A DNA stretch of 64,000 bases, from positions 91,620,502 to 91,684,501 of the forward strand of contig NC_054704.1 of NCBI RefSeq assembly GCF_016097555.1, given 5' to 3'. Position numbers and translations under genes: made by a program. Shown here piece after piece: positions 48,846 through 58,885 of this stretch; positions within the stretch are counted from its first letter, which is position 1, and each line of letters begins with the position of its first letter. Origin of the DNA: Gigantopelta aegis (taxonomy: Eukaryota > Mollusca > Gastropoda > Neomphalida > Peltospiridae). The notes under the pieces are model-generated. The model was not told where the DNA came from. It made no database searches and was given only the letters and a program-made list of their open reading frames with translations.

Positions 48846-50309
48846 GCTTGCGGTTACTGTAGAGGCCAGAGTTGTTCCTAGCCTAAAATAACAACTCTGG
48901 GAAGAGGGACGGTGGGGGTGGTGGTGGTGGTGGTGGGGGGGGGGGGGGTTTGGGGGGGTGGTAGTCAAAACAGAAAAGAAATTGGGAACAATGAATAATA
49001 TAGGGACTTTTCCACATAGACAAAAAGCGTACATTTCATAATCTTTAGAGGTGGACTGCTCCTCCACCGTCGTCTCTTGCTAGGCACCGCTTGGCAACTA
49101 CTTACCAAGTATTACGTATATTATAGTTACGTGTATAAGAATGACAATTACAAACTTCAGATCGTTGATTTTTGTTTCGTGCCGGTGTGTCACTAAACGT
49201 TCGTAATATACTAATTACTAAACATTTCATATTCGTTTTGATCTCACTGTTTTATGGATGAAAGAATGTATATATGTTTCTATAGGAATTTATAATATTG
49301 AATGTTATACGCTGATTTTTTTTTAAAAAGAAGATTTATTATTATTATTATTATCATCATCATCATCATCATCGTCATTTATATGTTGTTGTTGTTGTTG
49401 TTGTGTTGTAAAGCAATTATTGAATTGTGTTTTTATTGGCGGTAGCGCTTAAATTAAATTAAATTAAATTAAACTTTAAAATTGCACTTATTAAAACTGT
49501 TTTTGCTAAATCTGAGACAGCATAAAAACATTAATATACATGTATTATAATTAAAAATATATGTACACATAAAATACTCAATCAGTAATAAGTTAATTCT
49601 ATTTATCAGTAAGTATATCTTAATATATTTTGCGATAACTCTAAAAGCGATCAATCATAATACATTTACACTCCGCGCATGTCACTTTCCAATTATTTAT
49701 ATGTACAGCAAATTGAGATAGCAATCGGTAAATACAGACCAATGTTGGAGGAAGGAATATTTTAAAATGCTATATAATGCTATATCTGTTCCGCTTAGTT
49801 TACTAAAGTACCCGATGTGCGCCGTGTTTACAACACAAGCTCAATTAGCAGTGCTGATGCTGATGCGTTTTAAATTAAGAAATTTACTTGGACGGCATCG
49901 GGAGGTCTATATAGATGGCCATCTGGCAGCGGATCGCTTTATTAATGTAAATATATAATTCGACAGGGTGTTCCGCTACCGCCCATGCGTTTAGTGCGGG
50001 GCGTCCGTCAGTTAACTGGTTACCTGCAAGTCTCAAGTGTATCACGGTCTTTCCTGTCGCTTATTTCATTATTTCACTTCCTTTCTTCGTGTTCATTTTT
50101 GGGGTGGGTTTTTTCGTTCGTTCTGCCTTCGTTTGTTTGGGTTTTTCTTCTTTTTTTCTTCAAAATTTCTTTTATCTTTTTTGTTTTTCGTTTTTCTTTC
50201 TACTTTCCTTTATATTACAAGCACAGCGGAAGCAAGTAGACATGTGGTGGTGGTGGTGGTGGTGGTGGTGGTGGTGGGGTTGACTGAGATCGAGGGTAAA
50301 AAGTAAAGT
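48846..50309. other. Spacer with many simple repeats
   Basis: (GGT)n and poly-G at 48915-48960; a short V/ATTC-type tail (CGTGCCGGTGTGTCACTAAA) at 49175-49200; (TTA)n, (ATC)n and (GTT)n at 49336-49405; AAATT repeats at 49450-49475; T/C-rich sequence at 50050-50215; (GGT)n at 50243-50278. No gene. Confidence 0.6.
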
Positions 50310-50515
50310 TTCTAGAGTGTTCAGGGGATATGTTTCCCTATAAATTTTGAAAACTAGATGTCCTGAAATGCAATTTCCTGCATTCTACAAGAAAATGCAT
50401 TTCTGCCTTAATATTTACTACCAATAATATTTTTTATTCAGAATTATTGGGGGAGGGCTAGAGCCCCTCCAGCGCCCCCCCCCCCCCCCCCCCCCTCTTC
50501 GCCGTGCCTGTATTA
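50310..50515 (+). repeat. Unclassified dispersed repeat ending in poly-C
   Basis: It ends GGGAGGGCTAGAGCCCCTCC, then about 22 C, then CTCTTCGCCGTGCCTG, similar in style to the poly-C end of repeat D. The family was recognised only from style. Confidence 0.45.
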
Positions 50516-51073
50516 AAATGTTTATAGTTATAGTTTTGCTAAAGATTATATTCCCAAGAAGAATTTATATTAACATTCCGGTCGTTGCGCAACGACATAT
50601 AATAGGAGAAATTTTTTCCTAAACATAATATTTTACTTATACACGTAACAAAATTAACTGGATATAAACAGGAACGTATTTCAAGTAAAAATTAAACGAA
50701 TCAAAGAATAGTCTATATTGCGGGGGGTTAACTCATATTGGGGGGGGGGGGGGGGGCAACCCACACTATGTATGTCACTGTAGTTAGAAATCTGTCAGTA
50801 AACCACCTTAATCGTGACGTAACGCACCTGATACGATTCATTAATGTACATATCCATTTGGTTCCATTGATGAAATCCCAAGCCATTCGTATATCTTGAC
50901 ATCACTAATCTCCCGTCATGCACCATCTTCCAAGCTGCAACGCCAGCCGAACATCACAGACGGGGCAACTAGTGTCCGTTAGAAGTGGACCCTTGGGGAT
51001 ATTCTTTAATTGAAGGATTTGTCTCCCGATAGACAGGGCCCTCTATATATGGACATGCAGTTCATGAATAAGT
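50516..51073. other. Spacer with poly-G
   Basis: About 16 G at 50739-50755. No gene. Confidence 0.5.
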
Positions 51074-51255
51074 ACTGGCCTCGGTAGTGAAGTGGTTAAG
51101 CCATCGGACAATAGGCTGGTAGGTACTGGGTTCACATCCCGATACCGGCTCCCACCCAAAGCGAGTTTAACGACTCATTGGCCAGATGTAAGGCCACTAC
51201 ACCGACTTCTCTCTCACTAACCTTAATTTGGTATAAGCAAGAAAAATAAGTACAA
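51074..51255 (+). mobile_element. SINE, family C, internally deleted
   Basis: Head GGCCTCGGTAGTGAAGTGGT and box B-like GGGTTCACATCCC; the body to TCTCTCACTAACC is then joined directly to the TTAATTTGGTATAAGC tail. Confidence 0.8.
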
Positions 51256-52059
51256 AAAGAAGAAGTCAACATGAAGTATCTGATAATATTCCATAGTATA
51301 CCGTGTCCAGGCCTTTAAAGCTGTTTCAAAATTGATCACATGGTGGGGAGGTTCAATCTGACAATTTCTAGAACAGTCCTTAGTCTGTTATCAATAGCCA
51401 TTAAAGACGATTGCTACCTAACAATTATACTGATGGAAAGAAATAAGGCAATATATAAAAGTGTATGCCACATTTAATTCCCTACTTTCGTAGTAATGTC
51501 TGTATTGTATACCAAGTTGTAATTTGGCACTCAATGTCAATCTCAGTAGTGTCGAAGTGGCTGCCAGTGTGTTTTATGTGTTTTGTTATGTGTTTTGTTT
51601 TGTGTTTTGTTATGTGTTTTGTGTTTTGTTATGTTTAGCGGCACCACTAGAGCACATTGGTTAATTAATTATTGACTAGTAGATGCCTTAATGTGTGTAC
51701 CCAGGACTCGAGAACGGAAACAAATTATAATGTACTGCGCTATCTACGTTACTTTCTTTGATCAGCCAAGACCCGCTGGAGGCTTGATGGTGGACGCTGT
51801 GGTGCAGTCACCGTGGACGTCACAACGGGATCGTCCCTGTCGATGATGCTGTGATGTTAATGTCGTGTGAGATGACGACGATGCTGTGATGTTAATGTCG
51901 TGTTAGATTACTTCACCAAGCTGCCTGCGTGTAACGACTGTTAGGAATGCCTACTTACAGCGTTTATGGACTAGTGATCATTTCATGTTGGCGGGGAGTC
52001 TTACCTGTGAGAAAGATCATTTGATATAAAATAATTGGACTGAATTGATATTGTTGAAT
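51256..52059. other. Spacer
   Basis: Repeats of TGTGTTTTGTTA at 51575-51635; a family V tail fragment at 51637-51690; a two-unit 50-bp direct repeat (GATGCTGTGATGTTAATGTC) at 51847-51905. No gene. Confidence 0.55.
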
Positions 52060-52312
52060 GACGGAATCTAGCTCAGTTGGTAGAGCGCTTGCCTGGGGAA
52101 TGTGTGTGTGTGTGGGGGGGGGGGGGGGGTGACTCGAAGGACCTCAGTGGACCCATTCTCTTATGTTTGTGTTGGGATTGGGTGGGTTTTTTTTTTTTTG
52201 GGGGGGGGGGAGAATGTTAGGATTTTTCGGAGTGCGTGGGATCGATTCCCATCCAACGCCCCACGACAGGTATATCAAAGGCCGTGGTATGTGTTGATCG
52301 GGGTTTCAACGA
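52060..52312 (+). mobile_element. SINE, family T, split by simple repeats
   Basis: The head GGAATCTAGCTCAGTTGGTA is close to a real tRNA 5' half (box A TAGCTCAGTTGGTAGAG). It is followed by GT/G-run and T/G-run expansions, then box B-like GGGATCGATTCCC and CCCCACGACAGGTATATCAA. Confidence 0.7.
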
Positions 52313-52537
52313 ACATGAAATCCGAGTGTATCGGAACAGATGAGGTGTATCGTAATACGTATTAGTTACCATTTGAATCATAATATACCAGTATTCCGAT
52401 AATACCGCGTATCCCTAATTTATACTAATTCAGTACAGCGTATACGCATTTTAATGACAGGCTAAGTCATATATGTGTAACAGTTAAAATTTACCTGCAC
52501 TAAGGGGATTTGAACCAAAGACTCTTAGCACATACGA

Positions 52538-52850
52538 GGGGCGGGACGCAGCCTAGTAGTAAAGCGCTTGCTTGATGCGCGGTCGGTCTAGGATCGATCC
52601 TGTTGGTGGAACCATTGGACTATTTCTCGTTCCAGCTTGTGCACCACGATTGGTATATGAAAGGTCGTGGTATGTGCTATCCTGCCTGTGGAATGGTGCA
52701 TATAAAAGATCCCTTGCTACTAATGGGAAAATGTATCGGATTTCCTCTCTATGACTATATGTCAGAATTATTAAATGTTTTACATCCAATAGCCGATTAT
52801 TAATAATCAGTGTGCTCTAGTGGTGTCGTTAAAAAAAACAAATAAACAAA
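52538..52850 (+). mobile_element. SINE, family V, full length
   Basis: Head GGGGCGGGACGCAGCCTAGT, GGATCGATCCTG, CGTTCCAGCTTGTGCACCAC, CTATCCTGCCTGTGG, tail CTAGTGGTGTCGTTAAAAA. Confidence 0.9.
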
Positions 52851-53160
52851 TTCAGTACATATGAAGCAACAGAATAAAAAATAACTAAATACGATAAAAA
52901 AAATTACTTTAACTTTGAAACTTCTTCAAGGAAAATGGCGGTTTTGTTTAGCTGAACATTGAACTTTTGATACGGTATTATAAAATTGAGGGAAAACAAT
53001 ACTAGTACATTCAGTATATTCAGTATCATTTTTATTCAGTCCCATTTTCGACTTTTTGTTACGTTATAACAAAGATTGTGAAAATCACAATACTCCGTGC
53101 ATGTTGCTTGTCTGTATATGTTTGTGTATACAGCTAGCTTTCGAGAGTTCGAGATTGGTA
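52851..53160. other. Spacer
   Basis: Nothing recognised. Confidence 0.5.
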
Positions 53161-53400
53161 TTAGGTTGCACACCACAAGAACAATCTGGACGTTTGTATT
53201 AAGGACGCACTGAATAATTCGTCTATGCCTATGCCATGGCAGTCATTCATTTTAAACGTATCATTAACAAACAAGGAATATAACAAAGGGGATAAATGTT
53301 CACCTTTTCTAACACCAACACAGCAGGGGAAATAATCTGTCAAGGAGTTATGTGCGCTGGCACAACATTTAATATTCTGATACATATTATGAATTACTGG
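53161..53400 (-). pseudogene. LINE reverse-transcriptase fragment
   Basis: The minus-strand frame reads NSLTDYFPCCVGVRKGEHLS then PLLYSLFVND. This is the RT block before the catalytic YADD of non-LTR retrotransposons (family form GV(K/R)QGE-LSP-LF-LF-ND). The YADD motif is not present. The fragment is about 80 codons, preceded by VIHNMYQNIKCCAS, and stops at the edge of the minisatellite. Confidence 0.75.
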
Positions 53401-53412
53401 AAAAGACTTAGT

Positions 53413-54888
53413 GGTACAGAGTTGTACAAGAATACGTGGTCGGTACTTACAGAGTTCTACAAGAACACGTGGTCGGTACTTACACAGTTGTCCAAGAACA
53501 CGTGGTCGGCACTTACACAGCTGTACAATAACACGTGGTCGGTACTTACACAGTTGTCCAAGAACACGTGGTCGGCACTTACACAGGTGTACAATAACAC
53601 GTGGTCGGTACTTACACAGTTGTACAATAACACGTCGTCGGTACTTACGCAGCTGTACAATAAGACGTGGTTGGTACTTACGCAGCTGTCGTCGGCACTT
53701 ACACAGCTGTACAATAACACGTGGTCGGTACTTACGCAGTTGTATAATAACACGTCGTCGGTACTTACGCAGTTGTACAATAACACGTCGTCGGCACTTA
53801 CGCAGCTGTACAATAACACGTGGTCGGCACTTACGCAGCTGTACAATAACACGTGGTCGGTACTTACGCAGCTGTACAATAACACGTGGTCGGCACTTAC
53901 GCAGCTGTACAATAACACGTCGTCGGCACTTACGCAGCTGTACAATAACACATGGTCGGCACTTACGCAGCTGTACAATAACACGTCGTCGGCACTTACG
54001 CAGCTGTAAAATAACACGTCGTCGGTACTTATGCAGCTGTACAATAACACGTCGTCGGCACTTACGCAGCTGTACAATAACACGTGGTCGGTACTTACAC
54101 AGCTGTACAATAACACGTCGTCGGTATTAACACAGCTGTACAATAACACGTGGTCGGTATTTACGCAGCTGTACAATAACACGTGGTCGGTACTTACGCA
54201 GTTGTACAATAACACGTGGTCGGTCCTTACGCAGTTGTACAAGAACACGTGATCGGTACTTACACAGTTGTACAAGAACACGTGATCGGTACTTACACAG
54301 TTGTCCAAGAACACGTCGTCGATACTTACACAGTTGGACAAGAACACGTGGTCGATACTTACACAGTTGGAAAAGAACACGTGGTCGATACTTACACAGT
54401 TGGAAAAGAACACGTGGTCGGTACTTACACAGTTGGACAAGAACACGTGGTCGATACACAGTTGGACAAGAACACGTGGTCGGTACTTATACAGTTTTAC
54501 ACAGTTGGACAAGAACACGTTGTCGATACTTACACAGTTGGACAAGAACACGTGGCCGGTACTTACACAGTTGGACAAGAACACGTGGTCGATACTTACA
54601 CATTTGGACAAGAACACGTGGCCGGTACTTACACAGTTGGACAAGAACACGTGGTCGGTACTTACACAGTTGGACAAGAACACGTGGTCGGTACTTACAC
54701 AGTTGGACAAGAACACGTGGCTGGTACTTACACAGTTGGACAAGAACACGTGGTCGGTACTTACACAGTTGGACAAGAACACGTGGTCGATACTTACACA
54801 CGTGGTCGATACTTACACAGTTGGACAAGAACACGTGGTCGATACTTACATAGTTGGACAAGAACACGTGGTCGATACTTACACAGTT
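53413..54888 (-). repeat. 33-bp minisatellite of splice-donor units, about 45 copies
   Basis: On the minus strand the unit begins GTAAGTACCGACCACGTG and ends TTCTTGTCCAACTGT. Two blocks are visible: 53413-54240, mostly TACAATAACACG (plus strand), and 54241-54888, mostly GGACAAGAACACG. A few units are shortened (near 53690, 54455 and 54790). About 30 units keep CACGTG. Because 33 is a multiple of three and the unit lacks stops in several frames, both strands show long false open frames (VFLSNCVSTDH repeats on the minus strand). The seed copy is at 58594-58623, next to the TRIM exon. Confidence 0.95.
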
Positions 54889-55002
54889 CTCCCGTGAAAA
54901 GCCAGAACCTAGTAACTCACTTTTTGCTTGTTTTGAGAAAACCAAAGAAAACATCATTTGTGAATATTAAAATCTAGTCTATTCATGGAGATGTACTTAC
55001 TG

Positions 55003-56590
55003 TTTACGGGTCAAAAATTTATAACCAAATAAGTTTCAGAGTGTATTAGATTGATGATGTAAACTACACCAATTTTTTTTTTTATTGTTCCATATTTACA
55101 AAAAACCACAAATAAACGTCACTGTATACAAGAAAGTTACATGACATGCTGTCAAAGTTGAAGGTTGTCAAACATGGATTTTACACATTAGAACATTCGT
55201 TTAATAGTGTGTGAATCCACCCCTGGCGCGAATACACTCGACACATCGTTGCCTCATGCTGTTGATCAGACGTCTGAAGAACTCTTGGGGAATGGCCTGC
55301 CACTCTGCCATAAGAAGTTGACCCAGATCATGAAGGTTGGCCGGAGGGGCATGGTTATCCCGAACTCTCCTGCCTAATTCGTCCCAGGCATGCTCTATTG
55401 GGGCCAAGTGAGGCGAATATGCTGGCCAATCCATCCTGGCGATACCTTGTTGTCTGAGAAAGTCCGTTACCACCCTGGCGCGGTGGGGTCTGGCATTGTC
55501 ATCCTGCAGAACTGCCCCGCCGCCAATCTGCTGAAGGCCTGGGAGAACCAACGGCCGGATAATCTCATTCAGATAGCGGATTCCATTCAGATTGCCATCC
55601 ACCACATAGAGGGGGGTCCTGTGGTGGATAGAGATGCCGCCCCACACCATGACGCTGCCACCATCGAACCGGTGACGTTGTCTAACGTTAACGTCAGCGA
55701 AGCGCTCCCCAGGACGTCTGTAGACACGAACCCGACCGTCGTTGAACTGGAGACTAAACCTGGACTCATCAGTGAACATCACTCGATCCCATTGAACACG
55801 TTGCCACCGCAGATGAAGCGTGCACCAGTGACGTCTGGCCGTTCTGTGACGTGGTAGGAGTGGTGGTCAAACAGCCTGGCGATGGCAGCGTAGATTACTG
55901 GTTCTCAGACGATTACGTATGGTTTGATCAGACACTCGAGTTCCAGTCGCAGTCCGCAGATTGTCACGTAATCGGCGTGCAGTGGTTGTGCATTGACGTA
56001 GAGCCATATTGGTGATGTAGCGGTCCTCTCTATTTGTAGTGCTTCGGGGTCTTCCCGAACGTGGACAATTTCGAACAGAATTCGTTGCTTGGTACCGTTG
56101 CCACAGTCGGCCAACGACACTCTGACTGACACCAAGTCTCAGAGCAACATTTCTTTGCGTATTGCCATCCTGAAGCCAAGCAATAGCCCTTCCTCGATCT
56201 TCGATAGTCAGTTGAAGTCGTACCATTGTCGAATTTGGAGTGTGCACCGTACACGAACGCAAGCTCCAATTATACAGAAATTCAGCATTGGGAACATGAA
56301 ATACACGTACAAAGCGTGCAAATGAAGCGTTTTGTGAAAAAGCAAGTTATTGGCACTTAGCAGACCTTTCGCTTTCGCCCTAATTTACGTGCAAATGTAA
56401 GCATGTTTTCGCCATTAGAACTAGTCGACAGTGTCAATGACAGTGGATTTTAATTCATTTATGGGTTGCTTAGACCCACTTTCGTCAAAATGGAACAATA
56501 CCATGCGTGACATTATGGTCTAGCTAATATAATTGACATTCAGAAAATAATGTCGAAAATATCGTCTGACCCTTAAATTCTTTTGAGTAG
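55003..56590 (-). mobile_element. Tc1/mariner-type transposon, second copy, nested
   Basis: Nearly identical to 6015-7597 and inserted in the larger transposon. Its right-hand end is complete (TTTTGAGTAG followed by TA at 56591-56592). Its left-hand end has lost about 13 terminal bases, leaving TTTACGGGTCA, so this copy could not be mobilised by the normal end recognition. Confidence 0.93.
55201..56226 (-). pseudogene. Tc1-like transposase with one nonsense codon
   Basis: The same 341-codon gene as at 6379-7404, with full length and frame kept. The only break seen is at 55867-55869, where codon 120 is TGA in place of the CGA (Arg) of the intact copy. This is a CpG-type C to T change between the DNA-binding and catalytic parts. 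The catalytic D, D and E residues and DD34E spacing remain. Other differences are scattered missense changes (for example APMEH to APIEH). Confidence 0.93.
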
Positions 56591-57089
56591 TATATATCCA
56601 CTAAGGTTCACAATTCTCACCAATAATTAATCGGACTTAATTACCATTATTTTGGCGGGAAAATTAGTTACTAGGTTTTGGCATAGCAAATGCTAAAGAA
56701 CTACATATATATTACCAAGGCAAAACCTAGTTTGAAAATTACTCATTTATTTTCCAATAAATGTGTGTACAAATGGCAGGAAAATACGACATAGCTTCAA
56801 TAAGGCATTGAGACCTGCAAGAAAATGCACTTGTCTCATGAATTGGAATGTTGTTTGAAGTTAACGACCGAAGTACTAGCCCTGTATCTAGTACAATCAA
56901 ATTTAATGACATATAATCATGATTTAATGTTTAACTTTCTCACTAGGCCATTCTTTCTTACAGTACATGTAATAGTAAGTTTTTAAATCTACAATAGCTG
57001 AAAAGTGGTCAAGTGGTTTATAAACCCCACAGACAACAAAGATGCCTCTGCCCGGACTAGTTCAAATGTGAGGTCTATTAATTGCTATT

Positions 57090-58040
57090 TTAGCGTATGG
57101 AATTTGCCAGGTCACTGACGTCTCTCTCGGGTATGTCCAACCAGAAGAGTTTCTTTGTGGCGGGTCAACACGTAACAAATTGAGTATTCCAGTCTTCTTG
57201 GATTTGGGAATGCCACGTGGTTCTGCCCGTTTGGATGGAAATTGACCTGTCACATCAAACTTCGCCTTCAGGAAGTCAATTTCTGTGTATGGGTCATCGA
57301 AGTCCTCCTTGTACATCATTGTACACCTACCCTTGGAGAATTTGACCTCACATACCTTTCCCAACAGCGGCATCTTTGTCTTCTTCCCACTACGGGCGCG
57401 TTGTTCCCCGCTGAATTCATAGAAATCAATGTACTCCAAAAGAATGGGCATTATTATCTTGGAGGATGTTTGGCATAGCTCCACGAAGTCGTCAAAGGTA
57501 AATATATTCTCATCCTGTTTCATTTTTCCCCCAATAGACCCATGAATGGAATCTGTCTTCATGTAAGTGTGCCTCTTTTGTAGGTATTTGATAACCACTT
57601 GCTGAGAGCCCCAAACTGCATTCACACATTGTGCGAGAGCTGTGTATAATGTCCAGTTCTTATTTTGACCCCCACAATTATTAACATAGAATAGGAGGTT
57701 AGGGGATGCATCCTTAATAATGCACTTGATATACGCACTTGCAACATCTTGGGCAAATCTACCAACGTTCCCTCATGCCACAACACCACATAATCTGGTT
57801 CATGATCAGCTCCCATTCGGGCAAAGGTCTCATTAAAAACAATGCGGTGGCTCACAAAGAAGCTCTATTTAGTGGAAAGTTTAGGTATTACCCTCTGCAT
57901 GTCAACGGCATACATATTAAAACCATCGGGAAACTCCTTCTGGTATTCAATTCGAGCTTTTGTGTAAGCTATCTTATGTTATGGCCATCAATACATTCCT
58001 CACATGTATCGGCATCATGATCACCAAAAATTATGTTTTA
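57090..58040 (-). pseudogene. DUF7869-like transposase remnant
   Basis: In minus-strand order: a HDADTCEECIDGH Cys block, RIEYQKEFPDGFNMYAVDMQ, VFNETFARMG, PDYVVLWHEG, GRFAQDVASAYIKCIIKD, FYVNNCGGQNKNWTLYTALA, VVIKYLQKRHTYMKTDSIHG, and a C-terminus ending LDIPERDVSDLANSIR. These blocks match the widespread invertebrate protein family labelled DUF7869. Candidate catalytic acids are D in YAVDMQ, D/N in V(N)NC (N here) and D in TDSIHG, an RNase H-like DDD guess. Breaks include a TAG at 57865-57867, a one-base loss in GGG at about 57775 (after LWHEG), and a frameshift about 15 codons before the C-terminus. The N-terminal part is not resolved. It is the only gene of the 54889-58593 element. Confidence 0.7.
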
Positions 58041-58623
58041 AAACCAATCCCGATCCAGCAAACCATCGAATAAACCTCACTAAGCCTTCATTGGGTGATT
58101 ATTAATTGTTTATATACTAAAACGCTATTAGAATGGTCAAAGATGGGGTCTAGTGTCTAGTGTGCCACTCGGAAGTCGAAGCAACACTGCAATAAACTGA
58201 GTTGATTTGGTCATTTTCTCCTACATGTCATAGTATTTGCTTACTCACCTAACGTTTTTCAGGGCCATGGTCGGTAATTGCTTTCCTCTACTTGTCCAGG
58301 CCATACTTTATTGTGATTAAAAACACTGGTAAATGATTTATTTACTGAAATGTTATCACTTTCATGGGCGCAACCATCTTGTTTTGGGCTTCAAAGCTGG
58401 CATCTGATTGGTTGGTTGAGATACTAGGTATTACTGTGGTATCCTAGAACAATGGTGGAGTTGCTAGGTTTTGCCATGCTAATAACTTCGTAATGAAGGA
58501 AAATATTGCCATACACAATACACTAAAGGGAAGTCATATACTCAAACATGATAAAAACAAAATGAGTTACTAGGTTCTGGCTTTGCACGGGAGAGTTGGA
58601 CAAGAACACGTGGCGGTACTTAC

Positions 58624-58851
58624 AGAGGGGTGTTCTGTACTGTCCTGACTTATCATCAACACTGAAGAGGATTTTTCTCATCACATCCTCGTCTGAAAAA
58701 AATATCAATAAACTGTGTTTATATATCATACGTCAATAAATAAACGGAAATGTTCTCATAAGATATGACATATTAATTACGAATTTATTAATATTAACAT
58801 CATTTCGTTCCATTCTGTCTGTGTTACTTAGTTAATTATTATCCCTTCCAC

Positions 58852-58885
<34 letters not shown>

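Larger units (their letters stand above)
54889..58593 (-). mobile_element. DNA transposon with DUF7869-like protein, 4-bp TSD
   Basis: The ends are inverted repeats of about 31 bases (CTCCCGTG, one variable base, AAAGCCAGAACCTAG, TAACTCA) with one mismatch. AGTT flanks both sides (54885-54888 and 58594-58597). Removing the element and one AGTT restores a perfect minisatellite unit. Related subterminal motifs (TTACTAGGTTTTGGCAT at about 56668, GCAAAACCTAGT at about 56721, TTGCTAGGTTTTGCCAT at about 58456) lie inside. Without the nested Tc1 copy it is about 2.1 kb. A 4-bp duplication and a probable DDD protein would fit Sola-type elements; Ginger and Academ also make 4-bp duplications. The superfamily is inferred only. 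Confidence 0.85.

Noticed and set aside
52060-52100. A possible tRNA gene (TAGCTCAGTTGGTAGAGC)
   Set aside because: Only the 5' half is tRNA-like; the sequence continues as a SINE body with microsatellite expansions and cannot form a full cloverleaf.
53457-54782. A 441-codon minus-strand open frame with an 11-residue repeat (VFLSNCVSTDH), plus long frames on the plus strand
   Set aside because: The 33-bp unit is a multiple of three with no stops in several frames, so long frames appear on both strands at once. Codon pattern and repeat origin argue against a protein.
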